A DNA stretch of 64,000 bases from Frigidibacter sp037095735 (lineage in GTDB: Bacteria; Pseudomonadota; Alphaproteobacteria; Rhodobacterales; Rhodobacteraceae): positions 11,618 through 75,617 of the forward strand of contig NZ_JBAWKD010000016.1 in the NCBI RefSeq assembly GCF_037095735.1. The letters are read 5' to 3'. The translations under genes were made by a program, and so were the position numbers. The notes beneath the pieces are model-generated. The model was not told the DNA's origin and searched no databases. It saw nothing but the letters and a program-made list of their open reading frames with translations. This document shows, piece by piece, positions 44,428 to 53,538 of this stretch; within the stretch, counting starts at the first letter, position 1; each line of letters starts with the position of its first letter.

Positions 44428-45159
44428 CTAGCCTACCGGCAGAACGGCACAGGCGCGGCTGACGCCATGACGTTCCAAGATGTCGCCGACGGCGCCACTC
44501 CGGGCGCGTTCGGCGATGAAGCGGCGCAGTTCGGCCGCGGCCTCGGGGCGGCCCTTCACGATCGCCATGGCCTGGCGAATTTGCATGAACGGGGGCGCGA
44601 GTGTGCGGGCGCCAGGGCGGCGGGCCGCTTCCGCCTCCATCACCGTTCCGATCCCGGCGATGGCGGCGACACGGCCGGTGTCGAGCGCCTCGAGTGCGGC
44701 GAAGATGTCGGGGAAGTGCACGAGCGCCTCGGCACCGGGTTGGCGGACGAGCGTAAGCGTGTAGGCAGATCCTGTGACCGTACCGACCGGTGCCCCGGAG
44801 GCCACCAGCTCGGCGGCGTCAGTCGCAGAACAGCCTGCGCTGGCGAGGTAGCAACCTTCGATGGCGACATATGGCTCGGTGAAATCGATCGTGGCAGCGC
44901 GATCCGGATCGACGGCCAGAAAGCAGACATCCCAGGCGTCCGACGTGGCGCTGTTCGAGACATCGACCGCCCGGTTGTAATCCACCAGCTCCAGCGGCAG
45001 ATCGAGATGCGCGGCGAGCGCGCGGGCGAGATCGACGCTGATGCCGATCGCGGTGCCCGCGTCGTCGCGTCCGACAAGAACCCGGTTTCCGTGATTGAGC
45101 GCAGCACGCAGTGCCCCAGACGGCGCGAATTGGCGTCTGAGAAGGGCGAGGTCCGTCAT
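44428..45159 (-). CDS. Leaderless solute-binding family-3-like protein
   Basis: 243 residues from the ATG at 45159, supported by AAGGAC seven bases upstream. It has the type-II binding fold of amino-acid binding proteins (GISVDLARALAAHLDLPLELVDYN, DRAATIDFTEPYVAIEGCYL, GSAYTLTLVRQPGAE), but the first residues contain no signal peptide. A longer frame to 45405 does not add one. It should therefore stay in the cytosol, as a sensor, enzyme or storage binder. It diverges from tctC, 340 bp away, and may respond to the same solute; this is inference. Confidence 0.78.
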   Translation of the reverse strand: MTDLALLRRQFAPSGALRAALNHGNRVLVGRDDAGTAIGISVDLARALAAHLDLPLELVDYNRAVDVSNSATSDAWDVCFLAVDPDRAATIDFTEPYVAIEGCYLASAGCSATDAAELVASGAPVGTVTGSAYTLTLVRQPGAEALVHFPDIFAALEALDTGRVAAIAGIGTVMEAEAARRPGARTLAPPFMQIRQAMAIVKGRPEAAAELRRFIAERARSGAVGDILERHGVSRACAVLPVG

Positions 45160-45499
45160 GTGGTTGTCCTTCGGATTGCGTCGAAGCGCCGGAAAAGCCC
45201 GGGCTCGGGTCAGGCAATTGGTGCCAAAAGTTGGCTTTATGTGTGCATATATATCATGATGGATCAAGGCTCGGGCCGCCGGCTTGGCCGGCGGCGCGAC
45301 GCTTGGCGGCGGGAGCGTGCCGTCGGCAATCAGGACATATCCTTCGCGGGACAAGATTTCGTCGCGCTGTCGGTAGCATGACGCAATCCCGGCGCTGGAG
45401 CGCATCAGTTCTCAGCAAATCTACTTGGCTTTCCATCGCCAAAAGTGCAATATGCCCTCGGATCGGGAGAATCCGCGGAATTCCAAGGAGGAGACACTT
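45160..45499. promoter_or_regulatory. Divergent promoter region before tctC
   Basis: A 340-bp gap containing a sharply AT-rich block at 45228-45262 (GTGCATATATATCATGAT, including the palindrome ATCATGAT), likely part of the divergent promoters. The tctC ribosome site AAGGAGGAG lies at 45485-45493. I could not fix -35/-10 boxes with confidence. Confidence 0.45.
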
Positions 45500-46489
45500 A
45501 TGAAGATCAACCTCGCTTCAGCGATGTTCGCCGCTGCGACGGCTCTCGTCGCCCTGCCGCAGGCGGTGGCGGCGCAGGGGTTCACGCCGAAGAACCCCGA
45601 GTGCATCGCGCCCTCCGCCCCGGGTGGTGGCTGGGACTTCATCTGCCGCGAGACGGCGAAGTTCCTGTTCGAGATGGGTGAGATCAAGCAGGCGATGCAG
45701 GTCGTGAACCTGACCGGCGGCGGCGGCGGGGTGGCCTATGCCAATGTCACCAAGGAGCGGGACAGCGACGACAACCTCATCGTCGCGGCGTCGAACGGCA
45801 CCACCTCGCGCCTCGCGCAGGGCGCCTATCCGGGGTCTTCCCCTGATGACGTGCACTGGTTGGGCACGTTCGGTGCGGAATATGGCGCCATCGCCGTGTC
45901 CAAGGATTCGCCCTACAAGACACTGAAAGAGCTGATGGACGCGGTGAAGGCCGATCCGCGCTCGGTCGCCTTCGCGGGCGGCTCGGCCGTGGGGGGCTAT
46001 GACCACATCAAGCCGCTGCTGCTGGGCAAGGCCGCCGGTGTCGAGGACGTGCGGCAGATGAAATACGTGGCCTTCTCGGGCGGCGGCGAGGCGATCACCT
46101 CGCTGCTGTCGGGTTCGGTGCAGGCGGTGTCGGGCGATTTCTCCGAGATCCGCGGCTTCGTGGAATCCGGCGACATCCGCATCCTGGGCATCATGTCGCC
46201 CGAGCGGCTGAAGTCCTTCCCCGACGTCCCGACGGGGCGCGAACAGGGCTATGACGTGATAGGCGCCAACTGGCGCGGTCTCTACATCCCCAAGAACGCC
46301 TCGCCCGAAGCGAAGGAATTCTGGACCAACGCCATCAAGAAGATGGCGGATTCGGGCCCGTTCCAGGAGATGCTGGTCAACGCATCGATCGAGCCGTTCG
46401 AGAACTTCGGCCCCGACATGGATGCGTTCGTCGCGCAGAACATCAAGGAAATCACCGACATCTCGCGCGAGATCGGCATCATCAAGTGA
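45500..46489 (+). CDS. tctC: Tripartite tricarboxylate transporter binding protein (TctC/Bug family)
   Basis: 329 residues from the ATG at 45500, preceded by AAGGAGGAG. The signal peptide ends after AVAAQ, about residue 26. The mature part matches TctC/Bug binding proteins (ECIAPSAPGGGWDFICRETAKF, then VAFAGGSAVGGYDH and ANWRGLYIPKNAS). It captures a carboxylate in the periplasm for TctAB. It is followed by an attenuator-like hairpin and then tctB. Citrate-like tricarboxylates are typical ligands but Bug proteins vary widely. Confidence 0.93.
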   Translation: MKINLASAMFAAATALVALPQAVAAQGFTPKNPECIAPSAPGGGWDFICRETAKFLFEMGEIKQAMQVVNLTGGGGGVAYANVTKERDSDDNLIVAASNGTTSRLAQGAYPGSSPDDVHWLGTFGAEYGAIAVSKDSPYKTLKELMDAVKADPRSVAFAGGSAVGGYDHIKPLLLGKAAGVEDVRQMKYVAFSGGGEAITSLLSGSVQAVSGDFSEIRGFVESGDIRILGIMSPERLKSFPDVPTGREQGYDVIGANWRGLYIPKNASPEAKEFWTNAIKKMADSGPFQEMLVNASIEPFENFGPDMDAFVAQNIKEITDISREIGIIK

Positions 46490-46499
46490 CAGCACGCCC

Positions 46500-46527
46500 G
46501 GGGGCGCGCGCCTGAGGCAGCGCCCCC
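46500..46527 (+). terminator. Hairpin with T-rich tail between tctC and tctB
   Basis: GGGGGCGC at 46500-46507 and GCGCCCCC at 46520-46527 form a perfect 8-bp stem with a 12-nt loop, followed by TTTCTGCTT. It resembles an intrinsic terminator and probably causes partial termination, giving more TctC than TctBA. Confidence 0.65.
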
Positions 46528-46551
46528 TTTCTGCTTCCATGGGAGGAATGC

Positions 46552-46983
46552 ATGAGCGACCGGATCTTCGGCGCCATCGGCCTGGCGCTGGCCGTCTTCT
46601 ATTACTGGTCGGCGACGATCATCCCTGACAGCTTCATGGCCGACGCCATCGGGCCGAAAACATTCCCGATGATCATCGCGGTGGTTCTGGGGGTCTGCTC
46701 GCTCGTCTTCCTGTTCAGGCCCGATCCCGAGCCGATCTGGCCCAGGATGCGAGACTTCGCCGAGATCCTCGCCGCCTTTGTCGTCATGATGCTCTATGCG
46801 CAGCTTCTGCCGGTGCTGGGCTTCGTCGCAGCCACGATCTTCGCCACCGCCTACCTGACCTGGCGCCTGGGCTCCAAGCCCCTCGGTTCGCTGATGACCG
46901 GCGTCGGCACCTCGGCCGGCATCTACATCGTCTTCCACCTCGTCCTTGGCCTGAACCTGGCCAGCGGACCCCTCGGCTTCTGA
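46552..46983 (+). CDS. tctB: Tripartite tricarboxylate transporter small subunit
   Basis: 143 residues with four hydrophobic helices, the length of TctB. DSFMADAIGPKTFPMIIAVVLG is the family block near the N-terminus. Ribosome site GGGAGGAATGC precedes the ATG. It partners TctA in the inner membrane; tctA begins 9 bp after its stop. Confidence 0.92.
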   Translation: MSDRIFGAIGLALAVFYYWSATIIPDSFMADAIGPKTFPMIIAVVLGVCSLVFLFRPDPEPIWPRMRDFAEILAAFVVMMLYAQLLPVLGFVAATIFATAYLTWRLGSKPLGSLMTGVGTSAGIYIVFHLVLGLNLASGPLGF

Positions 46984-46992
46984 GGAGACGTC

Positions 46993-48528
46993 ATGGACCT
47001 TCTGAATTCACTCGGCGACGGCTTTGCCATCGCCTTCACGGTCGAGAACCTTCTGCTGGCACTGGTCGGCAGCTTCCTCGGCACGCTGATGGGGGCGCTT
47101 CCGGGTCTTGGCCCGGCCAACGGGGTGGCGATCCTGATCCCGATCGCCTTCACCATGGGCCTGGGGCCGACGCCGTCGCTGATCCTGCTGACGGCGGTCT
47201 ACTACGGGGCCATGTACGGCGGGCGGATTTCGTCGATCCTGCTCAACATCCCCGGGGACGAACCGGCGATGATGACCTGCCTCGACGGCTATCCGATGGC
47301 CAAGGCCGGCCGCGCGGGCGAGGCGCTGGCGCTGTCGGGCATCGCCTCGTTCGTGGGGTCGTTCTTCGCCACGATCGGCCTTGCGATCCTCGCGCCGCAG
47401 CTGGTCAAGATCGCGCTGCTGTTCGGGCCGGCCGAGTATTTTGCCCTGTTCACGCTGGCCTTCGCGACGCTGGGCGGCGTGTCCTCGACCAACCAGGCGA
47501 AGTCGGCCTTTGCGGCGGGCCTTGGCCTTGCCATCGCGATGATCGGCGTCGACACCCAGACCGGCGTGCCGCGCATGACCTTCGGCGAGGTGCATCTCTA
47601 TGACGGCATCGACTTCCTGATCGCCATCGTCGGGCTTTTCGCCCTGTCCGAGGTCTTCTTCTTCCTCGAGCATCACCGCGGCGGCGCCGTCGGTCATTCC
47701 GGGCAGATGAAGATCGGCCGCATGATGCCCACGGGCAAGGACCTGCTGGCCTGCACGCCGACCATGGCGCGCGGCACGGTGATCGGCTTCCTGGCCGGCG
47801 TCCTGCCGGGGGCGGGGGCCTCGCTGGGGTCGTTCCTGGCCTATTCGGCCGAGAAGATGTCCGTCGATCCGCATGGCAAGACTTTCGGCAAGGGTGATCC
47901 GCGCGGCGTCGCGGCTCCGGAAGCGGGCAACAACGCCGCCTCTGGCGGGGCGCTGGTGCCGATGCTGGCGCTGGGGGTGCCGGGCTCGGGCACCACGGCT
48001 GTCCTGCTGGCAGTGCTTCTGTCGCTGAACATCACGCCGGGACCGCTGCTGTTCACCAAGAACCCGGACATCGTCTGGGGCCTGATCGCCGCGCTCTTCA
48101 TCGCCAACTTCATGCTTCTGGCGCTGAACATCCCGATGGTGGGCCTGTTCACCCGGGTGCTGCTGATCCCGACCCGTATCCTGATGCCGGTGGTGGCGAT
48201 GATCTCGTTCGTGGGGATCTACGGCATCTCGGGCTCGACCTTCGACCTGACGCTGATGGTGGTCTTCGGGCTCGTGGGCTGGGTGTTGCGCAAGCTCGAC
48301 GTGCCGATGGTGCCGGTCATCCTCGGCATCCTTCTGGGCAACGAGATGGAAGTGAACCTGCGCCGCGCGATGACAATCTCGGACGGAGACTGGGGCGCGC
48401 TCGTCGCCAACCCGCTGTCGATCGGCCTGTGGGTCATTGCGATCGCGGGCTTCTGCCTGCCGATCGTGATCAATGCCCGCAAGCCGCGCCAGCCCGAACT
48501 TGCCGAGGACGTTGCCCGCGGCGACTGA
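46993..48528 (+). CDS. tctA: Tripartite tricarboxylate transporter large subunit
   Basis: 511 residues with about twelve hydrophobic helices. Diagnostic motifs are GTLMGALPGLGPANGVAIL near residue 30, YGAMYGGRISSILLNIPGD near residue 75 and GVLPGAGASLGSFLAY near residue 268. It is the sodium- or proton-coupled channel of the tripartite system with TctB and TctC. It ends the tct trio; an AbrB-like gene follows 83 bp later. Confidence 0.96.
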   Translation: MDLLNSLGDGFAIAFTVENLLLALVGSFLGTLMGALPGLGPANGVAILIPIAFTMGLGPTPSLILLTAVYYGAMYGGRISSILLNIPGDEPAMMTCLDGYPMAKAGRAGEALALSGIASFVGSFFATIGLAILAPQLVKIALLFGPAEYFALFTLAFATLGGVSSTNQAKSAFAAGLGLAIAMIGVDTQTGVPRMTFGEVHLYDGIDFLIAIVGLFALSEVFFFLEHHRGGAVGHSGQMKIGRMMPTGKDLLACTPTMARGTVIGFLAGVLPGAGASLGSFLAYSAEKMSVDPHGKTFGKGDPRGVAAPEAGNNAASGGALVPMLALGVPGSGTTAVLLAVLLSLNITPGPLLFTKNPDIVWGLIAALFIANFMLLALNIPMVGLFTRVLLIPTRILMPVVAMISFVGIYGISGSTFDLTLMVVFGLVGWVLRKLDVPMVPVILGILLGNEMEVNLRRAMTISDGDWGALVANPLSIGLWVIAIAGFCLPIVINARKPRQPELAEDVARGD

Positions 48529-48611
48529 TCCCGCGTCACGAGGCCAGCGATCGAAGGCGCAGCGGACCCATGGGCCTGCTGCGCCGATCGACATTTGTGC
48601 GGAAGATACCG

Positions 48612-49634
48612 ATGAGACGCTTTCTCGCCGCGGCGGTCACGCTGGCCGCCGCCACATCCGTCGGCTGGGCCTGCGCCCGGACCGGCGTGCCGCTGGGCTG
48701 GCTGCTGGGGGCCATGCTGGTGATGATCGCGGCCTCGCTTCTGCGGCTGCCGGCGCGCCAGCCCGTGCTGCTGATGCCTTGGGTGAAGGGCGCGGTCGGC
48801 GCCATGCTCGGCGCCGCGATTCCATCGGGGCTTCTGGCCGCCCTCGGTCAATGGGGCGGCTCGCTTGCAATCATGGCCGCGCTGATGGTTGCCAGCGGCA
48901 TGGTGAACTACCGTCTGCTGCAGCGCGCCTTCGGCTTCCCGAAGGCGGATGCGGCGCTTTGCGCGATGCCCGGCGGCATTTCCGAGATGGTGCTGTTCGG
49001 CGAGCAGGCCGGTGCGGATCAGGCGCGCGTCGCGATCGTGCATGCGCTACGCATCGCGCTGTCGATCCTGCTGATCCCGGTGATTGCCGGCTGGGTGTTC
49101 GGCGTCGAGGTGCGCAAGTCCGGCACCCTGGCACCGGTGATCATGACCGTGCCGGATTGGATCTGGTTCGCGGCCTGCGTCGGCGCAGGCGTGGTGGCGC
49201 AGCGCTGGCGCGCCCTGCCGGCGCCCCTGATCCTTGTGCCGCTCGCGCTCAGCGCAACGGTACACCTGACGGGGTTGAGCCACTTCCATGTGCCCGGCTA
49301 CGTCTCGGGGCTGGTGCAAGTGATGATCGGGATCAATGTCGGCGCCCGGTTCATCGGCGTCACGCCCCGCGCGCTGGCAGGGGTGGCTACAGCGGCGGCG
49401 TCGGTCATCGGCGTGCAAATGGGCCTCGCGATCCTGGCGGCGGTCGTGCTGAGCCGGGTCTCGAACTGGGACGCGCTCGCGTTGACGCTGGCCTATGCGC
49501 CGGGCGGGCTGGCCGAGATGTCGCTGATCGCGATCACCATGGGGCGCGAGGTCGCCTTCGTGGTCTTCCACCACATCCTGCGGGTGCTCTTCGCGCTGAT
49601 CTTCGCCCCCGTGGTTCTGCGCCGGCTGGCCTGA
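48612..49634 (+). CDS. AbrB-family membrane protein
   Basis: 340 residues from the ATG at 48612; an ATG at 48570 would add 14 residues. About ten hydrophobic helices with an internal repeat: GVPLGWLLGAMLVMI near residue 18 and VPGYVSGLVQVMIGINVG near residue 225, and PGGISEMVLFGEQAGAD matched by PGGLAEMSLIAITMG. These twin blocks are the AbrB (PF05145-type) signature. The family's transported solute is unknown. Its position after tctCBA hints at efflux or regulation of the same acid pool. Confidence 0.87.
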   Translation: MRRFLAAAVTLAAATSVGWACARTGVPLGWLLGAMLVMIAASLLRLPARQPVLLMPWVKGAVGAMLGAAIPSGLLAALGQWGGSLAIMAALMVASGMVNYRLLQRAFGFPKADAALCAMPGGISEMVLFGEQAGADQARVAIVHALRIALSILLIPVIAGWVFGVEVRKSGTLAPVIMTVPDWIWFAACVGAGVVAQRWRALPAPLILVPLALSATVHLTGLSHFHVPGYVSGLVQVMIGINVGARFIGVTPRALAGVATAAASVIGVQMGLAILAAVVLSRVSNWDALALTLAYAPGGLAEMSLIAITMGREVAFVVFHHILRVLFALIFAPVVLRRLA

Positions 49635-49659
49635 GCCGGCCGCAGGCGCCCCGCCCGTA

Positions 49660-50571
49660 TCAGTCGCCGAAGAAAAGCCGACCCGGCCCATCCACAAGGA
49701 TGCGTCGCGCAGCCTCGGGTCCCGCCCAGCGGGCCAATCGCGCAAGATCCGCCACGTCGTCAACGGCCATGAACGGCTCGACTTCCCCGTGCGCGCGCTC
49801 TTTGCGCAGATGTGAGGGGCCGGTATGGGGCCAGTCGCTGCCCCAGAGCATCCGGGCAGGCGCCAGCGCGATCAGTTGCGGGGCAAGCTGATCGAGCGCC
49901 TCGGCCGCGGCGCTGTCCGCGGGTGCGTAATCCGTCGCCCGGCAGGCGCCCGAAAGCTTGAGCCAGAGGTTGGGCGCTTCGCCGATCAATTCGCCCAGTT
50001 CCTCGAGTCTCCGCTCCACGTCCCCGGGGCCGATTTTCATCCCGGCGAAGTGGTCGAGGATCACCGGCCGGTCCAGCGCGCGCAGCAGCGGGGCGATCTG
50101 CAGCAGCAACCCGAGCGGGGCGAAGATCTGTATCGGCCAGTCGTGTCCGGCCAGCAGGCGGTCGAGTGCGCGGATTTCGCTGATCGCATCGTCAGCCGCC
50201 TCTGTCTGCTGCGTCTTGAGATTGGCCCGCAGGCCGCGCAGGCCCATCTCGGCCATCGCCCGAAGATCGGTTTCCCCGGCGCGGGTGGGATCAAGGACAC
50301 CGACGACCCGGGCTTCGACATCGCCTGCGGCATTCAGCTGCCGCGCCGCGGCCAGGCTGGCGCGGTTGTCGTGGCCGTAGACGCTGGGCTGCACGATGAC
50401 CACGCGCGTGGCGCCGATCCGGGACAGGTGTTGGGCAAGCGACGCGGTCGTCGCGGGGCCGGGCGTGTAGCTGCGCGATTCGGCGAAGGGCTGCAGATCG
50501 GAGTCGAAAACATGGACATGCGTATCGCAGGCCGCGAGAGGCTGGTCTGCGACACGATAATGACTAATCAT
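49660..50571 (-). CDS. Amidohydrolase-2 family hydrolase (second copy)
   Basis: 303 residues. ACDTHVHVFDSD has the metal-binding HxH, RPVILDHFAGMK the middle histidine and MLWGSDWPHTG the late aspartate, so the full COG3618-type site is present. Relatives open lactones of pyrone-dicarboxylates or sugar acids. It is divergent from the SMP-30 lactonase gene with a short shared promoter region and convergent with the AbrB-like gene. It differs from the copy at 2785, which has Asn in the late motif. Confidence 0.87.
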   Translation of the reverse strand: MISHYRVADQPLAACDTHVHVFDSDLQPFAESRSYTPGPATTASLAQHLSRIGATRVVIVQPSVYGHDNRASLAAARQLNAAGDVEARVVGVLDPTRAGETDLRAMAEMGLRGLRANLKTQQTEAADDAISEIRALDRLLAGHDWPIQIFAPLGLLLQIAPLLRALDRPVILDHFAGMKIGPGDVERRLEELGELIGEAPNLWLKLSGACRATDYAPADSAAAEALDQLAPQLIALAPARMLWGSDWPHTGPSHLRKERAHGEVEPFMAVDDVADLARLARWAGPEAARRILVDGPGRLFFGD

Positions 50572-50596
50572 TTTACGATTCCCTCAATCAAAGATG

Positions 50597-50650
50597 TTGC
50601 CCGACTCCATGATTGGTTCTATGGAAGTAAAAAAGCAACGAGATGAGCCG
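50597..50650 (+). promoter_or_regulatory. Candidate promoter with inverted repeat before the SMP-30 gene
   Basis: TTGCCC at 50597-50602 and TATGGA at 50620-50625 are spaced by 17 bp. TCCAT at 50606-50610 and ATGGA at 50621-50625 form an inverted repeat over this core, a possible GntR-type operator. If real, translation must begin downstream, favouring the ATG at 50651. Confidence 0.4.
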
Positions 50651-51574
50651 ATGTTCTTTGCACCTCCAAAGGATCTGATTGCCGAGGTCTACGCCACGGT
50701 TCCCGCCGAGCTCGACGGCGGCAAAGGCTCGCCCTGGTTGTCGGTCCAGCACCCGGGTCGCCAGATGCGCGCCTTCCTGGAAGGCCCGTCCTTCGACCGC
50801 GACGGCAATCTCTACTGCGTCGACATCGCGCATGGTCGGATCCTCAAGCTCGATCCGGGCGGCGAGTTTTCAGTCCTGTGCCAGTATGACGGCGAGCCGA
50901 ACGGGCTGAAGATCCATCGCGACGGCCGGATCTTCGTGGCCGATCACGCGCATGGGATCATGGTGGTCGACCCGGTGAATGGTCGTGTCGAGCCGTTCCT
51001 GACCCGGCCGGGGCTCGAGCGGTTCCACGGGCTCAACGACCTGCATTTCGCGTCGAACGGCGATCTCTATTTCACCGATCAGGGGCAAAGCGGGCTGCAC
51101 GCCCCCTATGGCCGCCTGTTCCGCCTCAGTGCGGCGGGTCAGCTCGACTGCCTGATCGACAACATTCCCAGTCCGAACGGGCTCGTCCTGAACGAGACCG
51201 AAAGCCAGCTCTTTGTCGCGGTCACGCGGATGAACGCGGTCTGGCGGGTGCGCTTCCTGCCCGATGGCCGCACGGTGGCGAAATCGGGCACGTTCATCCA
51301 GCTGTCGGGCGGGCTGGCCGGGCCGGACGGGCTCGCGCTGGGCGAGAACGGCGAGTTGATCGTCGGGCACATGGGTCTGGGCAGCGTCTGGGTCTTCGAC
51401 CGGCTGGGCGAACCGATGTTCCGCATCCGCGCGCCCCGCGGTCTCCTGACTGCCAATTGCGCCTTCGGCGGGCCAGAGGGTCGCCATCTCTACATCACCG
51501 AGGCCGAGACATCCTCGATCCTGCGGGTCGAGCTGCCCTTCGCGGGGCGGCGGATGTTCGCGCTGGCCGACTGA
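50651..51574 (+). CDS. SMP-30/gluconolactonase-family lactonase
   Basis: 307 residues from the ATG at 50651; upstream ATGs at 50594 and 50621 are possible but would overlap the putative promoter. It is a six-bladed beta-propeller: FLEGPSFDRDGNLYCVD carries the first metal-binding glutamate, NGLKIHRDGRIFVAD, GLNDLHFASNGDLYFTD and GPDGLALGENGEL supply Asn and Asp ligands. It hydrolyses a sugar-acid or other lactone using a divalent metal, probably in the cytosol since no signal is seen. It heads the second TRAP operon. Confidence 0.9.
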   Translation: MFFAPPKDLIAEVYATVPAELDGGKGSPWLSVQHPGRQMRAFLEGPSFDRDGNLYCVDIAHGRILKLDPGGEFSVLCQYDGEPNGLKIHRDGRIFVADHAHGIMVVDPVNGRVEPFLTRPGLERFHGLNDLHFASNGDLYFTDQGQSGLHAPYGRLFRLSAAGQLDCLIDNIPSPNGLVLNETESQLFVAVTRMNAVWRVRFLPDGRTVAKSGTFIQLSGGLAGPDGLALGENGELIVGHMGLGSVWVFDRLGEPMFRIRAPRGLLTANCAFGGPEGRHLYITEAETSSILRVELPFAGRRMFALAD

Positions 51575-51585
51575 CATCGTCGCGC

Positions 51586-51605
51586 CCGCCCCGGGGAGGG
51601 GGCGG
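51586..51605 (+). terminator. Short hairpin after the lactonase gene
   Basis: CCGCCCC at 51586-51592 and GGGGCGG at 51599-51605 form a 7-bp stem with a 6-nt loop, 11 bp after the stop. No T-run follows; likely an mRNA stabiliser within the operon. Confidence 0.4.
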
Positions 51606-51635
51606 ACAGCGCCTGACATCAAGGGAGGGAAGCCA

Positions 51636-52178
51636 ATGCTTCGCACACTCGACCGCGTCCTGTGCGGGATCGAGACGGTCATGATGGTCGCGATGACCCT
51701 GCTCGGGCTCTTCGGGGCCGTGCTGCAGGTCGTGCTGCGCTACGTCTTCAACCTGGGCATCCACTGGCTTGAGGCCGGGGTGGTCACCGCGCTGGTCTGG
51801 GGCATGCTCTTCGCGGCCGCGCGCGCCGTGCGCGAGGGCTATCACCCGCGGGTCGAGCTGCTGGCGATGGCGCTGCCGAAGGGCCCGCGGATCGTGCTGA
51901 ACTTCACCGTCCTGCTGCTGTCGCTGGGGCTGTGCCTCTTCTACCTGAAGGACACGGTCTTCTACGCGAACTTCGTCGCCACGATCGAGCTCAGCCATCC
52001 CGAACTTGGGGTGCCCTTCCTGTGGCCCTATGTCGTGGCGCCGGTGACCATGGCGCTGTTCAGCCTGCGCTACGCGCTGCTGATCGTGGCCCTGATCCGC
52101 GACCCGGCCTCGCTCGAGCTTGAGGCCCCGTTCCGGGCCCGCATCGGCGCGACGGCGCAGGCGGAGGGCGGCAAATGA
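51636..52178 (+). CDS. TRAP transporter small permease (DctQ family, second system)
   Basis: 180 residues, four hydrophobic helices; VMMVAMTLLGLFGAVLQVVLRYVFN near the N-terminus is typical. The ribosome site AAGGGAGGGAAGCC precedes the ATG. It overlaps the large-permease gene by 4 bp (ATGA), as in the first TRAP system, and shares only family-level similarity with the copy at 955. Confidence 0.93.
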   Translation: MLRTLDRVLCGIETVMMVAMTLLGLFGAVLQVVLRYVFNLGIHWLEAGVVTALVWGMLFAAARAVREGYHPRVELLAMALPKGPRIVLNFTVLLLSLGLCLFYLKDTVFYANFVATIELSHPELGVPFLWPYVVAPVTMALFSLRYALLIVALIRDPASLELEAPFRARIGATAQAEGGK

Positions 52179-53494
52179 CCGTTGCGACGCTGATCCTGCT
52201 GTTCTTTGCGGCCATCGTCATCGGCCTGCCGATCGCGGCCGCGCTGGGTGGAGCGGCGCTAGTCACCTCGATGATTTTCGCGCCGATCCCGTCCGGGGTT
52301 CTGGGGCAGAAGCTCTTCGCCAACCTCAACCACTACACGCTGATGGCGGTGCCGTTCTTCTTCCTCGCTGCGGAGTTCATGGAATCGGGTGGCCTCGTCG
52401 GCCGGCTGATCGCCATGGCGCGCGCCTTCGTGGGCCATCTGCGCGCGGGGCTGGGCATGACGGCGGTGCTGACCTGCATCCTTTTCGCCGCGATCTCGGG
52501 CTCGAGCCCCGCGACCGTCGCCGCTGTGGGCAACATCATGTATCCCGCGCTGGTGAAGGAGGGTTATTCGCCCCGCTACGCCATCGGCGCGCTGGCGACC
52601 TCGGGCTCGATCGGGATCCTGATCCCGCCGAGCATCCCGCTGATCCTCTACGGTTTCGTCACCGAAACCCCGATCCCCGCCCTGTTCTTGGCGGGCGTCG
52701 TGCCGGGGCTGATCTACGGGGCGCTGCTGCTGGTCACCGCCCGGGTCCTGGCCGCGCGCGAGGGCAAGGTCCAAGGCACGCGCGCAACCTGGGGCGAGCG
52801 GGGCCGGGCGGTGGTGATGGCACTGCCGGCGCTGTTCCTGCCGGCCTTCATCGTGGTGGGGATCTACGGCCTTCCGACGATGTCGCTTGGCCCGATCCAC
52901 GTCGAGGGCGGCGCGATCTTCACGCCGACCGAGGCAGCGGCGGTTTCGGCTGCGCTGGCGCTGGCGATCGGCATGTTCGTCTACGGCGAATTCAAGCTGT
53001 CGATGATCGTGGGCCTGATCGTGCGGGTCGCGCCGCGGGTAGGCATGATCTTCTGGATCACCACCAACGCGCTGATCTTTGGCTATTTCATCACCCGCAT
53101 CGGGCTGCCCGCCATGCTGTCGGAGGCGGTGTTGGACGCGGGCCTGTCGAAGGTCGCCTTCCTGCTCTGCGTCAACCTGCTGCTGGTCGTGGTCGGCTTC
53201 TTTCTGGAGGGCGTTCCCACGATCCTGATCTTCGCGCCGCTCTTGCAGCCCGCGGCCGCAGCCCTTGGCATCGACCCGGTGCAGTTCGCGATCATCATGG
53301 TCGTCAACATCGAGCTGGGCCTGATCACGCCTCCCGTCGGCATGAACCTCTTCGTCGCGTCGGGCGTGTCGGGGATGCCGGTCCTTCAGGTGTTCCGCGC
53401 CACCATCCCCTGGATGGCCGCAACCCTTATCGCGCTTCTGATCGTGACCTTCGTTCCGGCCGTGTCGCTCTGGCTGCCGGGGCTGGGCGGCTGA
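52175..53494 (+). CDS. TRAP transporter large permease (DctM family, second system)
   Basis: 439 residues with about twelve hydrophobic helices. Hallmarks are SGSSPATVAAVGNIMYP and SIGILIPPSIPLILYGFVTETP near residues 110-170, and ELGLITPPVGMNLFVASGVSG near residue 390. The last motif retains VGMNLFV where the first system has VGTVLNV, suggesting a different specificity class. It is flanked by its small permease and binding protein. Confidence 0.95.
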   Translation: MTVATLILLFFAAIVIGLPIAAALGGAALVTSMIFAPIPSGVLGQKLFANLNHYTLMAVPFFFLAAEFMESGGLVGRLIAMARAFVGHLRAGLGMTAVLTCILFAAISGSSPATVAAVGNIMYPALVKEGYSPRYAIGALATSGSIGILIPPSIPLILYGFVTETPIPALFLAGVVPGLIYGALLLVTARVLAAREGKVQGTRATWGERGRAVVMALPALFLPAFIVVGIYGLPTMSLGPIHVEGGAIFTPTEAAAVSAALALAIGMFVYGEFKLSMIVGLIVRVAPRVGMIFWITTNALIFGYFITRIGLPAMLSEAVLDAGLSKVAFLLCVNLLLVVVGFFLEGVPTILIFAPLLQPAAAALGIDPVQFAIIMVVNIELGLITPPVGMNLFVASGVSGMPVLQVFRATIPWMAATLIALLIVTFVPAVSLWLPGLGG

Positions 53495-53538
53495 GGACCG
53501 CCCGCCGTTTCAATGTTCAATCCATGGGAGGAGAAACC

